The notes below the pieces were generated by a model. That model saw only the letters and a program-made list of their open reading frames with translations. It had not been told where the DNA came from and did not search any database. From JBOZRQ01 sp050789255 (GTDB taxonomy: Bacteria; Bacillota; Sulfobacillia; Symbiobacteriales; Symbiobacteriaceae), in contig JBOZRQ010000049.1 of assembly GCA_050789255.1 (NCBI GenBank), positions 186,001 through 250,000 on the forward strand: DNA of 64,000 bases. Direction: 5' to 3'. Shown in pieces: positions 23,657-32,542 of the stretch. The stretch's first letter is position 1; each line of letters begins with the position of its first letter. The position numbers and the translations under genes were made by a program.

Positions 23657-25693
23657 GTGTCGCTGGCCTATCCATCCACAAGGCGCGAGCCGGTCGCCGA
23701 GACCCTGCACGGACGGACCATCGTCGACCCCTACCGGTGGCTCGAAGATGGCAAATGTGCGGAGGTACTGTCCTGGACCGAGGCGCAGAACGCTCTCACT
23801 GACGAGATCTTCGCGCAGGTTGGCACCGAGCGCTTTGCCGGGCGCCTCCGCGAGCTTCTGAGCGGTGAGACCGTCAGCGCCCCTGTCACCCGGGGCGAGC
23901 GACTCTTCTTCCTCCGGCGCAGCGCCGGCCAGAACCAGCCCGTGCTCTGCCTGCGCGAGCCAGACGGCGAGGAGCGGATCGTCCTCGATCCCAACGCCTC
24001 GAACGCCAAGGGCACGACCGCCCTGGACTGGTGGTTCCCCTCCCCCGACGGCCGTTATGTCGCCTATGGCTACTCCCACGGCGGCGACGAGTGGAGCACG
24101 CTCTACATTGTCGATGTCCAGACCGGCGACCACCTCGGCGAGGAGATCCCACGGACTCGCTATGCCAGCGTGGCCTGGGAGCCCGATAACTCAGGCTTCT
24201 ACTACACCCGCTACCCCCAGCCCGGCTCCGTGCCGGCCGGCGAGGAGAACTACAACCGCCGGCTCTTCTACCACCAGCTCGGGAGCAGGTGGGAAGAGGA
24301 TCCCTTGATCTTCGGCGAGGGCCGCCCCGAGCGGGAGATGGTCGAGGTCAAGCTTCAGGGCAACGGCAGGTATCTGCTCGTCCATGCCTCCCATGGCTGG
24401 GCCCAGAATGACCTTTACCTGCTGGACCGGCAGAACCCGGGCGCCGGCTTCCAGACCATCGCCGACGGGCTCGACGGCCTCTTCTACGGCATGATGGCCG
24501 GAAGCACCCTCTATGTGATGACCAACCTGAACGCCCCGCGGTTCCGCCTCGCCGCGGTCGACCTCCAGAACCCCGCGCCGGAGCACTGGCGGGAGATTCT
24601 GCCGGAGCGCCCGGATTTCACGCTGCAAAACGCCGAGCTGATCGGCGGCCGAATCCTAACCGAGGGCCTCAAGGACGTGGTTTCACACCTGTACAGCTTC
24701 GACCTGGACGGCTGTGATGAGCGGGAAGTCAACCTGCCGCCCCTGGGCTCGGTCACTGCGCTGTCCGGCGAGCAGCGGGGGCAGTACGCCTACCTGACCT
24801 GGGAGTCCTTTGCCGTGCCTGCGACCATCTACCGACTGAATGTGACCACGGGGGAGCTGTCCCAGGTCCTGCGGAGCCGCACCCCGGTCAATCCGGAGGC
24901 GATCACTGTCCGGCAGGTCTTCTACCCGTCAAAGGATGGCACCAGCATCCCCATGTTCATCCTGCACCGCCGCGACGTGGTGCCCAACGGGGAGCTCCCC
25001 ACGGTCCTGAACGGCTACGGTGGCTTCAACCTGAGCCGTACGCCGTTCTACATGCCGTCGGTCTACCCGTGGCTCGAGCAGGGCGGCGTCTACGCCATTG
25101 CCAACCTGCGGGGCGGCGGCGAGTACGGCGAGGACTGGCACCGCGCCGGCATGCTTGGCAGCAAGCAGAATGTGTTCGACGACTTCATCGCCGCCGGCGA
25201 GTACCTGGTCAGCGCCGGGTACACCCGGCCCGAGCGGCTGGGCATCAGCGGCGGCAGCAACGGCGGCCTGCTGGTGGGCGCCGCCCTCACGCAGCGCCCC
25301 GACCTCTTCAAGGCGGTCGTCTGCGGCGTGCCGCTGCTCGATATGCTGCGCTATCACAAGTTCCTCATCGGCGCCCTCTGGGTCGCCGAGTACGGTTCCG
25401 CCGATGACCCCGAGCAGTTCGAGTGGCTTCACGCCTACTCGCCCTACCATCAGGTCCAGCCGGGCACAGCCTATCCCGCGATCTACTTCCACGCCGCCGC
25501 TTCGGACAGCCGCGTCGACCCCCTGCACGCCCGCAAGATGGCCGCCCTGGTGCAGGAGACGACGGGCTCGGAAAACCCGGTGCTCCTGCGGATCGAGTTT
25601 GAGGCCGGTCACGGCGCCGGCAAGCCTGTCGCCAAGATCGTGGCGGCTCAAGCTGAGGTCTGGAGCTTCTTCGCCTGGCAGCTTCGCCTTTAG
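23657..25693 (+). CDS. Prolyl oligopeptidase family serine peptidase (S9A)
   Basis: A 678-residue cytosolic peptidase cutting after proline in short peptides. The N-terminal propeller starts with TLHGRTIVDPYRWLED and VSWTEAQN-like sequence. The catalytic domain has Ser in GISGGSNGGLL, Asp in AASDSRVDPLHARKM and His in FEAGHGAGKPV. GTG 23657 follows GATGAGGTG. Length matches the family. It stands alone after the two-component genes. Confidence 0.94.
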   Translation: MSLAYPSTRREPVAETLHGRTIVDPYRWLEDGKCAEVLSWTEAQNALTDEIFAQVGTERFAGRLRELLSGETVSAPVTRGERLFFLRRSAGQNQPVLCLREPDGEERIVLDPNASNAKGTTALDWWFPSPDGRYVAYGYSHGGDEWSTLYIVDVQTGDHLGEEIPRTRYASVAWEPDNSGFYYTRYPQPGSVPAGEENYNRRLFYHQLGSRWEEDPLIFGEGRPEREMVEVKLQGNGRYLLVHASHGWAQNDLYLLDRQNPGAGFQTIADGLDGLFYGMMAGSTLYVMTNLNAPRFRLAAVDLQNPAPEHWREILPERPDFTLQNAELIGGRILTEGLKDVVSHLYSFDLDGCDEREVNLPPLGSVTALSGEQRGQYAYLTWESFAVPATIYRLNVTTGELSQVLRSRTPVNPEAITVRQVFYPSKDGTSIPMFILHRRDVVPNGELPTVLNGYGGFNLSRTPFYMPSVYPWLEQGGVYAIANLRGGGEYGEDWHRAGMLGSKQNVFDDFIAAGEYLVSAGYTRPERLGISGGSNGGLLVGAALTQRPDLFKAVVCGVPLLDMLRYHKFLIGALWVAEYGSADDPEQFEWLHAYSPYHQVQPGTAYPAIYFHAAASDSRVDPLHARKMAALVQETTGSENPVLLRIEFEAGHGAGKPVAKIVAAQAEVWSFFAWQLRL

Positions 25694-25735
25694 GCAAACG
25701 TGGACTGGACCGGAGCATAAGGGCGCCGTCGCCCG

Positions 25736-26055
25736 TCGGCTCCGAAGCCGAATTGTCGCGCCCCCCAATGGAGCCGGGGCCGCCTGACGTACGTCCATGT
25801 ACGCAGGCGGCCCGTTCAGCGGGTCGGAGACGTCCTCCTGACGTCTCCTCCTCGGGCACGTCTCCATCGGGCGGAGCTCTGCAAGTCGCCGACGAACGCT
25901 TTGGGCTGCCCTTATGCCCCAGTCTGCATGTTCCTGCCAGTCTCGCCGCCCAACTTTTCGTGCGTTTGTGGGCCGCCCGTTCGGGCGGCCCTTGCGCGTC
26001 GTCGTACTCAGGTACGAGCAGGCCGGCCCTCCAGGCCGAAGCCAGCGCCGCCCCC
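25736..26055 (+). repeat. Chain of perfect hairpins in a 390-bp non-coding stretch
   Basis: The gap between two hydrolase genes has no credible gene but at least five inverted repeats in a row. They are TCGGCT/AGCCGA near 25740; GCCGCCTG with CGTAC pairing to GTACGCAGGCGGC near 25781-25814; GGAGACGTC/GACGTCTCC near 25831; GGGCCGCCC/GGGCGGCCC near 25972; and TCGTAC/GTACGA near 26000. The DNA may be a structured RNA, a repeat cluster or a stack of transcription stops. Confidence 0.55.
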
Positions 26056-26086
26056 AACTGGTACGATCGTTTCGAGGTGAGCATCC

Positions 26087-27076
26087 ATGTTTTATCGCCG
26101 CACGCCGCCGATTCCGGGTGAAAAGAGCATTGCATCGCTGGAGTTCGTGGAGATCAACGGGATCAAGCAGGCCCTGCTGATTCGGGGGGAGAACCGCGAA
26201 AATCCCCTGCTGCTGTTCCTTCACGGGGGACCTGGCACCGCCCAGATCGCCCTGGCGCGCAAACACCTGCGGGAGTTGGAGCGCGACTTTGTCGTGGTGA
26301 ACTGGGACCAACGGGGCAGCGGTCTCTCTTACTCCGCCGAGGTACCGAAGGAGTCCATGAACGTCGAACAGTTCATCGACGACACAAGGGCGCTGACTGA
26401 GCTGCTCCTGAGTCGCTTTGAGCAAACGAGACTCTTCCTCGTGGGCCATTCCTGGGGCTCCGTTCTGGGAACCCTGACGGCGGCCCGGTATCCCCACCTT
26501 TTCCACGCCTACGTGGGCTTGGGGCAGGTCACGTCCATGGCCGATAACGAAGCCGTCTCCTACCGATATACGCTGGACGTGGCTAAACAGCAAAACAATC
26601 TCCGGGCCCTTCGGGACCTGGAGCGCATCGGGCCTCCTCCCTACGTGGGGACCAAACCGCTCGAAGTGCAGCGCAAGTGGTTGGCCCGTTTCGGCGGAGT
26701 CATTCGCAAGGGGAATCTGTTCCGATTCGTGCTGGAGAGCCTGGTGCTGAGCAAGGAGTATGCGTTGACCGACATGGTCGGCTGGGCCAAGGGCGGCAAG
26801 TTCTCCCAAACCCACATGTGGGACGAACTGATGACCGTGAACCTCCCGGCCCAGGTGCCCGAACTGGCCGTTCCCACCTATTTCGTGCTCGGGCGTTACG
26901 ACTACAACACGCCCAGCGAACTGGCGGTCCGGTACTTCGAGCAGTTGCGGGCTCCAAGCAAGGAGCTGATCTGGTTCGAGGAGTCCGCCCACGGACTCTT
27001 CTTCGAGGAGCCGCAGAAATTCGCCAGCACAATGCGAAATGTGCTTGGTACTCATCGTAGCAATCCGTTACAATAA
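26087..27076 (+). CDS. Alpha/beta hydrolase, proline-iminopeptidase-like
   Basis: A 329-residue alpha/beta hydrolase. The oxyanion region HGGPG is in LLLFLHGGPGTAQIA, followed by VVNWDQRGSGLSYSAE. The nucleophile elbow is GHSWGS, acid Asp is in VLGRYDYNTPS and His in ESAHGLFFEEP. The HGGPG and DQRGSG motifs point to the S33 (proline iminopeptidase) family, but esterase activity cannot be excluded. ATG 26087 follows GAGGTGAGC. No terminator is seen before the TetR-operator promoter. Confidence 0.87.
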   Translation: MFYRRTPPIPGEKSIASLEFVEINGIKQALLIRGENRENPLLLFLHGGPGTAQIALARKHLRELERDFVVVNWDQRGSGLSYSAEVPKESMNVEQFIDDTRALTELLLSRFEQTRLFLVGHSWGSVLGTLTAARYPHLFHAYVGLGQVTSMADNEAVSYRYTLDVAKQQNNLRALRDLERIGPPPYVGTKPLEVQRKWLARFGGVIRKGNLFRFVLESLVLSKEYALTDMVGWAKGGKFSQTHMWDELMTVNLPAQVPELAVPTYFVLGRYDYNTPSELAVRYFEQLRAPSKELIWFEESAHGLFFEEPQKFASTMRNVLGTHRSNPLQ

Positions 27077-27097
27077 AAACGACCGGTCGTTTATTTT
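27068..27097 (+). promoter_or_regulatory. Promoter with an embedded 16-bp TetR-type operator
   Basis: TTACAA and TATTTT are 18 nt apart, and the perfect palindrome AAACGACCGGTCGTTT (27077-27092) fills the spacer. GACCGGTC cores are the typical form of TetR-family operators. The controlled genes are the acetyltransferase and the TetR regulator downstream, so autoregulation is likely. Confidence 0.85.
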
Positions 27098-27118
27098 ATT
27101 GCAGCGGAGGAACCCCCT

Positions 27119-27946
27119 ATGCATGTGCGTCGAGCCAGCGAGTTCTCCCTGGCAGAACTGACACGGTTTTGGAACCTGGGCTACACCGATTACTTCTCCC
27201 CGGTCACCTTCACGGAGCCGATGATGGAGTCCTGGATCAAGGCCGGTGACTTCGACCTTGACCGTTGCCTGGTGCAACTCGATGGCGATGCGCTCGTGGG
27301 CTTCTCCATGCTGGGGGTGCGGGATGATCGGGGCTGGATCGGCGGCTTTGGCGTGGCCCCCGACTACCGGGGCAAGGGCGTGGCCTACTCCCTCTTCGCG
27401 GACCACGTCTCCCGCCTGGCTGGCTGGGGCATGAAGCACGTGCAGCTGGAGGTGCTGGTCCAGAACTGGGCCTGGAAGGTGTACGCCAAGGCTGGCTTTG
27501 CCATCACCCGGCGCCTCTCGGTGCTGAAGGGCGCCCTGCATGGCGCCGGCGCTGCAGCGGCACAGGCCGCCCCGTTGGAGCTGCTGGCGCACAGCGACCG
27601 GCTCCACGCCGAACACCCGGCCTGCTGGCAGCGCCAGGTTCCGCACCTGACCAAATCGATGCCCGAGACCGCCGTGGGTCTGTACACGGGGCCGCTGTCG
27701 GCCCCTACCGGTTTTGTAATCGGCGCTTCCAACGGTTCCGCCGTCCGACTGACGGACGCCGCAGCGGAGAGCTCCGATGCAGCCACCGCCCTGGTTCAGG
27801 GCCTCGCCGATCTCTTCCCGGCTCAGGGCATCGTGGTGCTTAACGAACCCGAGGGCAGCCCCATGCACGCCGCGCTCACCGCCATTGCCGGCGCTGCCGA
27901 GTTGCACGGACAGCATGAGATGCACTGGGAGGCCGGCCGTGCCTAA
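27119..27946 (+). CDS. GNAT-family acetyltransferase, two-part, 275 aa
   Basis: Residues about 1-135 form a GNAT domain: the acetyl-CoA loop is VAPDYRGKGVAYSLF and the following strand reads HVQLEVLVQNWAWKVYAKAG. The C-terminal 140 residues, rich in Ala, look like a weaker second GNAT-like half (ALVQGLADLFPAQGIVVLNE). The substrate is unknown. ATG 27119 follows GCGGAGGAACCCCCT. A TetR regulator starts within its last 8 nt and the pair is behind the palindrome promoter. Confidence 0.88.
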   Translation: MHVRRASEFSLAELTRFWNLGYTDYFSPVTFTEPMMESWIKAGDFDLDRCLVQLDGDALVGFSMLGVRDDRGWIGGFGVAPDYRGKGVAYSLFADHVSRLAGWGMKHVQLEVLVQNWAWKVYAKAGFAITRRLSVLKGALHGAGAAAAQAAPLELLAHSDRLHAEHPACWQRQVPHLTKSMPETAVGLYTGPLSAPTGFVIGASNGSAVRLTDAAAESSDAATALVQGLADLFPAQGIVVLNEPEGSPMHAALTAIAGAAELHGQHEMHWEAGRA

Positions 27947-28547
27947 GATTTCCGACGAGTTGCGCGAGGAGCGCCGGGAAGCAATCCGCCAGGCAGCCTT
28001 GCGCTGCCTGGCGGGGTCGGGCTATGCCGGGACCAACATGCGGACGATTGCCGAGGCGGCGGGCCTGACCAAGGGCGGCCTCTACGCATACTACGACAGC
28101 AAGGAAGCGATCTTCCTGGACGTGGCCGAGCGCTACATGCAGGAGCAGCTGTCCGGCTCGGAGCCTCTGGAGGGCGAAACGCCCGAGGCTCATCTGGCGC
28201 GTGTGCTCGCAGCGTATGAGCAGCCGGAGCCGACCCCGGAGACTGCCCGGGCGCAGAAGGCGATCTTCGACCTGTGGACCTTCGCCGGGGAGATCCCCGC
28301 CGTGCGCGGCGCCCTTGAGCGACGCTACGACCGCTATCTCTCCTCACTGAGCAAAGTGATTGCCCACGGGCAAGCCACCAGAGCCTTCCGCCAAGACGCG
28401 GACCCGCAGCAGGTGGCCGGCCTGGTGCTCGCCGCCCGCACCGGCATGGTGTTCGAGGCGGTCAAGCTGGGTGCGCCAGTCCCGGTGCCGCAGCTGACCC
28501 GCCTTCTGACCGACATGGTGCGTTCCTATCTACTGCTGGGGCCCTAG
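27939..28547 (+). CDS. TetR-family transcriptional regulator
   Basis: A 202-residue regulator. The N-terminal HTH reads IRQAALRCLAGSGYAGTNMR and TIAEAAGLTKGGLYAYYDSK, the usual TetR pattern. The ligand-binding domain fills residues about 60-202. GTG 27939 follows GGGAGGCCGGCC and overlaps the acetyltransferase stop. It probably binds the 16-bp palindrome 140 codons plus one gene upstream. Its last 18 nt overlap the end of the convergent DinG gene. Confidence 0.93.
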   Translation: MPKISDELREERREAIRQAALRCLAGSGYAGTNMRTIAEAAGLTKGGLYAYYDSKEAIFLDVAERYMQEQLSGSEPLEGETPEAHLARVLAAYEQPEPTPETARAQKAIFDLWTFAGEIPAVRGALERRYDRYLSSLSKVIAHGQATRAFRQDADPQQVAGLVLAARTGMVFEAVKLGAPVPVPQLTRLLTDMVRSYLLLGP

Positions 28548-30509
28548 GAACCGGACCACATCGCCGATCTCCTCGGTCACCTCGGCGCCCTCCGGGAAGG
28601 TGCCTTCCACGGCGTCGGCATAGTCGGTGCCCACATAGGAGAGGTCCAGCAGCGCGAAGACGCCCCGGTCGGTGCGGGTGCGGATCAGCCGGCCCCGGCC
28701 CTGCTTCAGCTTCATAGCCATCGCCGGGACGTCGACCGCCGAGAAGGGGTCGAGCCCGTCGGCCTGTGCATCCTCCCGGCGCGCTGTGATCACCGGATCA
28801 TGGGGCGGGAAGGGGAGGCGCGGCACCACCACGCAGGAGAGCGCCTCGCCTGGCACGTCCACGCCCTCCCAGAAGGAGCTGCCGACCAGGATCGAGGAGA
28901 TGTCCGCCTTAAAGCGCCGCAGTAGCTCGCCCCGCTCCGCCTCCCCCTCCCAGAGCAGCTTCCAGGGGAGGCTCATTCCCTCCAGGGCCGGGCGGAGGCG
29001 CTCCTGCTCCTCCTTCGACTTGACCAGCACCATGGCCCGGCCCTGGGTGGCCCGCAGCACCTTCTCGACCTGCTCCACGGGATCGGCCCCAGCGGGCGCC
29101 CTGTAGACCAGCGACTGCTCGCCCAGGTCAAACGGAACCCCCACCTGAACGTGGACCGCATCGGGGGCGCCGACCACCCGGTTCATGTAGTCGAAGGACT
29201 CGCCGCTGGCCATCGTGGCGGATGACCAGATCACGGGCAGCTTCTGGGCGTAGAGTTCCCGGTTGAGCAGAACGCCGACCTGCCTCGGCACCACCCAGAG
29301 TACGTCCGACTCCTTGGCATCGCTGCGGGTGAACCAGACCACCGTCTCGGCCGGCGGCCGCCGCAGGAGCCGGAGCCCCGCCGAGACATAGTCGAGGCGG
29401 GCCTGCCAGGCGGCCAGCTGCATCCCATACGTCGTCTCCTCGTGCAGCGCCTCTTCGGTGGAAAGCTCGTCCTGGAGTCCCTCGACGGCGCTGGAGAGCT
29501 CAGCCGCGACCTCGCTCAGTCGGTTGTCTTCCCGGCGCAGGTGCAGCCGCTCGGCCTCGGCGGGGATCACCGCATCGGCCACGGTCGCGACGAAGACCCT
29601 GGCGGCCCGGCGAGCGGCGTTTAGCGAGTTGAGCAGGCTCTGCCTAAGCGAATCGCTGTACTCACCGGCAAGCCCGGCCTGTTCAATGGTATCGAGCATG
29701 CTGGCAAGATTAATGCGATGACCGGCGGTCTGCTGAGCCGCGTCGGGCATCTCGTGGCCCTCGTCGAAGACGACGGCGCTATACCTGGGCAGCAGGGTCT
29801 GAAGCCCGGCCTCCTGGCGCTCGCGCCGGGTCCAGAGGTCCGCAAAGAACATCGCATGGTCGGTGACCACCAGGTCCGCCGCCTTGCGGTAGTGCTCACG
29901 GGAGCGGGTCAGCCGGCAGAAGCCCCGCCGCTTGCAGGTGTCGCAGTTCATGCTGGGGTCCCACGCCACCAGCTCCCACGTCTCGTCGGGAATGTCCGGC
30001 ACCTCGGAACGCTCCCCACGCTCGCTGGCCTGGGCCCACTTCATCAGTTGGGTGAGCCCCTTGACCTTGCGCCCGTGGAACCCGCGGGCGTCAACCTTGA
30101 TCTCGCACAGATGCTGCGTAGGGTCCTTCGCCAGCCGTGCGTCGACCTTCAGGTCGAGCAGCCGTGACAGCGTCGCAATATCTCCCTTGGGGCTGGCCAA
30201 CTGCTCCTGCAGCACGGGGCTGGCGCTGGAGACCACGACCGGCGCACCCTTGAGCCGGGCGTGGCACACAGCGGGAATCAGGTAGGCAAAGGTCTTGCCG
30301 GTACCCAGCCCCGCCTCGGCCAGCAGCTTTTGCCCCTTGGCCAGGGACCGTGCGATGCGGAAGGCCGTGAAGATCTGCTCCTCCCGAACCTCGAACCCCG
30401 CTGCGGGCAGCAAATCGTAGAATACAGTGCTTATGTAAGCGGACAGCTTTGACTCATAGTCAGCAGCGGTTGTGAACTGGAAAGGCAGCTTCGTCCAGGT
30501 GACGGCCAT
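28530..30509 (-). CDS. DinG/XPD-type Fe-S ATP-dependent helicase
   Basis: Superfamily 2 helicase of 659 residues. Walker A is EAGLGTGKTFAYLIPA, the DEAH box is VVFDEGHEMPD, and later motifs are GSSFWEGVDVPG and QGRGRLIRTRTDRG. A cysteine set (HLC, then CDTCKRRGFC) fits the iron-sulfur cluster of DinG/XPD enzymes. No N-terminal exonuclease is present. ATG 30509 follows GGAGGGA. Role in DNA repair is inferred from the family. Confidence 0.92.
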   Translation of the reverse strand: MAVTWTKLPFQFTTAADYESKLSAYISTVFYDLLPAAGFEVREEQIFTAFRIARSLAKGQKLLAEAGLGTGKTFAYLIPAVCHARLKGAPVVVSSASPVLQEQLASPKGDIATLSRLLDLKVDARLAKDPTQHLCEIKVDARGFHGRKVKGLTQLMKWAQASERGERSEVPDIPDETWELVAWDPSMNCDTCKRRGFCRLTRSREHYRKAADLVVTDHAMFFADLWTRRERQEAGLQTLLPRYSAVVFDEGHEMPDAAQQTAGHRINLASMLDTIEQAGLAGEYSDSLRQSLLNSLNAARRAARVFVATVADAVIPAEAERLHLRREDNRLSEVAAELSSAVEGLQDELSTEEALHEETTYGMQLAAWQARLDYVSAGLRLLRRPPAETVVWFTRSDAKESDVLWVVPRQVGVLLNRELYAQKLPVIWSSATMASGESFDYMNRVVGAPDAVHVQVGVPFDLGEQSLVYRAPAGADPVEQVEKVLRATQGRAMVLVKSKEEQERLRPALEGMSLPWKLLWEGEAERGELLRRFKADISSILVGSSFWEGVDVPGEALSCVVVPRLPFPPHDPVITARREDAQADGLDPFSAVDVPAMAMKLKQGRGRLIRTRTDRGVFALLDLSYVGTDYADAVEGTFPEGAEVTEEIGDVVRFLGPQQ

Positions 30510-30616
30510 CGAATCCCTCCGCAAATGCAGGTCAAGGCTTCCCTATCATACCCCCGTGGTACGAACGGTAAAAGACTTCAATTTTCTGGAGATCTGTGCT
30601 ATAGTGGAGGTAGAGA

Positions 30617-30650
30617 GAAGGGGCACCGGCCAAACCGCCGGTGCCCCTTC
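30617..30650. terminator. Strong 14-bp hairpin after the 222-residue gene
   Basis: GAAGGGGCACCGGC pairs perfectly with GCCGGTGCCCCTTC across a 6-nt loop, 5 nt past the stop at 30656. The plus-strand side is followed by TCCTTTTACC; the minus-strand side lacks a clean T-run. The 30510-30616 gap holds the DinG upstream region and a weak TATAGT at 30600. Confidence 0.75.
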
Positions 30651-30655
30651 TCCTT

Positions 30656-31324
30656 TTACCACAGTTCGATCACGCGATGGCGGATCCGCTCCCACTCGGC
30701 CCTCTCGCCCTTCAACCGACCGACCACATAGGCGGCGACCAGCATCTCTGCCCACTTGCGATTGGACTGATCCGCCAGTTCGTGAAAGGCCCGCTCCATT
30801 TGACAGCGGTCGGCGTGTCCGGAAAGGGCGCTCTCCCCTGCGGCGACCAACTCCAACAGGGCCGACTCATCGCGGGCCGCATACCGGGTCTCAATGGCCG
30901 ATCCCACCGCCTGAGCGTAGACCACCTCCACCGGATCCAGACCAAACTGGCTCCCCAGATTGACGATCCGGTTCGCCAGCCGGGCCTCGCTGAGGGCCGT
31001 TTTCAGCTCCTCCTCGGATGGAATCTCCGGCGATATGTCGGGTTGGGGCGGTCCGAGCCGGTCGAGGAAATCGGTGGCCCCGTGGCGGAGCCCTTGAGCC
31101 AACGCGACCATGGCACACTGGAACATCAGGTCCCTATATATCTCACCCAACCTGGCCAACTGGTTCCAGGTCTCCTCCGGCAGCGCGCTCTGGAGGGACC
31201 GGGTGATCTCTCGGAGGCTGCTTCCCGCTTGGTCCTCCATTTCTGCGACGATGCTAAATGCCTGGGAAACCTCCTCCGCAGAGAGACCCCTCGCCTTCAG
31301 GTGGGCGACCGATCTCTTGCTCAC
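30656..31324 (-). CDS. Hypothetical helical protein, 222 aa
   Basis: No family recognised. The protein is soluble, mostly alpha-helical (LSAEEVSQAFSIVAEMEDQA, LARLGEIYRDLMFQCAMVAL), acidic and without repeats that can be seen. GTG 31324 has a weak site upstream. It lies 73 nt downstream of the TPR-associated peptide gene on the same strand and could be its target or a co-regulated gene, but that is only position. Confidence 0.65.
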   Translation of the reverse strand: MSKRSVAHLKARGLSAEEVSQAFSIVAEMEDQAGSSLREITRSLQSALPEETWNQLARLGEIYRDLMFQCAMVALAQGLRHGATDFLDRLGPPQPDISPEIPSEEELKTALSEARLANRIVNLGSQFGLDPVEVVYAQAVGSAIETRYAARDESALLELVAAGESALSGHADRCQMERAFHELADQSNRKWAEMLVAAYVVGRLKGERAEWERIRHRVIELW

Positions 31325-31397
31325 GTACTTCAGGCCTCCCGTGCGCGGGGATTCGATACGGTGCTGCAGGGCCGAACGTCTGGTCCGGCCCCCGTTG

Positions 31398-31520
31398 CTA
31401 GCAGCCCGTGACCGTCGGACACGGGCCGGGCTTACCAGTATCGAAGCTAACCACCAACCCCAGTGCTATAACAAGCATCAGGGTGGTAGCCACCACTGCC
31501 ACGGGACGCCACTGCCGCAA
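31398..31520 (-). CDS. 40-residue candidate signal prepeptide of TPR cassette 1
   Basis: A short frame, too small for most gene callers, starts at TTG 31520 five nt after GGGGGTGA and overlaps the 3' end of the TPR gene in another frame. It encodes a basic start (MRQWRP), a hydrophobic stretch (VAVVATTLMLVIALGLVV) and a short polar tail ending GKPGPCPTVTGC. This is the layout of exported Phr-type signal precursors. Length equals that of the second cassette. A 12-bp-class hairpin partly overlaps its last codons. Reality needs transcript or peptide evidence. Confidence 0.6.
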   Translation of the reverse strand: MRQWRPVAVVATTLMLVIALGLVVSFDTGKPGPCPTVTGC

Positions 31521-32373
31521 GGAAGTCACCCCCCTCTGCCGCAGAGAGTAGGACCAGGTGCGTCAACAGCGCCCGTCCCTGGCGAGCTGCGAACTCGGTA
31601 GCTGCCTTGGTCCAAGAGATGGCCTCTGCGCGCGCACCATGGCGCCGGGAGATTTGCGCCAGCAGCAAGCACACCTCGGCAGCAACAAACCCGTCGATGG
31701 AACTCCAGGGCCCCTCCAGGGACTTCATGGCCTCCGCTCTGGCCGTCTGCCAGTCGGAAGCCGCGGCAGCAAGCAAGGCCCTGGCACCGTGCCAGAAAGC
31801 TACGTGCTCGGGAACAGGATCGCTGGGCAGGTACCTGCTGGCGCGAGCGGGCGAGCCGGCCTTTAGCTCCGCCCAAAGCATCAGCAGTTGCATGCGGTGG
31901 GCCTCGAGCGCGTTTCCGGCATGGCGGAAACCCGCCTCGGCGATGCGATAGAAATGCAGCGCACGCTTGAACTGATTCTGCTGCCTGGCTGCGACGCCAA
32001 GGTGCTGCCATCCGTAGGGGAGCAGATGCTGGGCGTCCTCTCGGCCTGAAGCCTCCCGCAGGAATGCCTTCGCATAGAAGATCGTCTCACGGGGGCGCCG
32101 CAGGTTTGTGTAAATGGCGGAGGTAGCCTGAAGCGCCCAAACGTGCGTGATCGAATCCCGAGGCGCCACCTTCAGAACGTCGGTCACGTGCCGTAGCGCC
32201 ATCTGCCAGTCTGCCAGGCAGGCGGCTGAGTTGACGTAGGCCATGCACAACTGAACATGCGCTGCCAGCAGCGCCTCCCCGGACTGGGCGAGCAGCTCGG
32301 GCTCCATGGCGCGCAGCTCTAGCCAGCGGCCCGCCCGAAGCAGTGCTCTGGCTTGCTCCATCCATTGCGTCAT
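31447..32373 (-). CDS. TPR-repeat protein, Rap/RRNPP-like, cassette 1
   Basis: A 308-residue all-helical protein with TPR-like repeats: WMEQARALLRAGRWLELRAM, LKVAPRDSITHVWALQATSA, YGWQHLGVAARQQNQFKRAL and FWHGARALLAAAASDWQTAR. No N-terminal helix-turn-helix is visible, so it is closer to Rap than to PlcR. ATG 32373 follows GGGGGTGAGGCC. Its 3' end overlaps a 40-codon peptide gene. In the Rap model the mature peptide would bind the TPR bowl; this is inference. Confidence 0.8.
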   Translation of the reverse strand: MTQWMEQARALLRAGRWLELRAMEPELLAQSGEALLAAHVQLCMAYVNSAACLADWQMALRHVTDVLKVAPRDSITHVWALQATSAIYTNLRRPRETIFYAKAFLREASGREDAQHLLPYGWQHLGVAARQQNQFKRALHFYRIAEAGFRHAGNALEAHRMQLLMLWAELKAGSPARASRYLPSDPVPEHVAFWHGARALLAAAASDWQTARAEAMKSLEGPWSSIDGFVAAEVCLLLAQISRRHGARAEAISWTKAATEFAARQGRALLTHLVLLSAAEGGDFLAAVASRGSGGYHPDACYSTGVGG

Positions 32374-32471
32374 GGCCTCACCCCCTGGCACACACTTAAC
32401 CCAATATTCCGCCTCCATCGTTATAAACCTTCTGCACCTTAAACATTTTAATGTAAAGCATCGGTAAACGA

Positions 32472-32499
32472 AACAACCGCCCCGTTTGGGGCGGTTGCT
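32472..32499. repeat. Left copy of 28-bp direct repeat (hairpin)
   Basis: An exact 28-bp copy of the sequence at 35370-35397. Its centre is CCGCCCC/GGGGCGG, so each copy can form a terminator-like hairpin. Between the copies base composition is lower in GC and gene content is accessory. Confidence 0.8.
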
Positions 32500-32542
32500 G
32501 GGCCTGCTGAAAAATTAGGCGCCCTGGTATTCAAGTTCCATC

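Noticed and set aside
24929..27055. 708-residue minus-strand frame opposite two hydrolases
   Set aside because: It crosses a non-coding hairpin region and two real genes on the other strand; no domain.
30577..30605. Possible plus-strand promoter TTCAAT-17-TATAGT before the 30617 hairpin
   Set aside because: It would make only a very short RNA ending in the hairpin; I could not tell it from chance.
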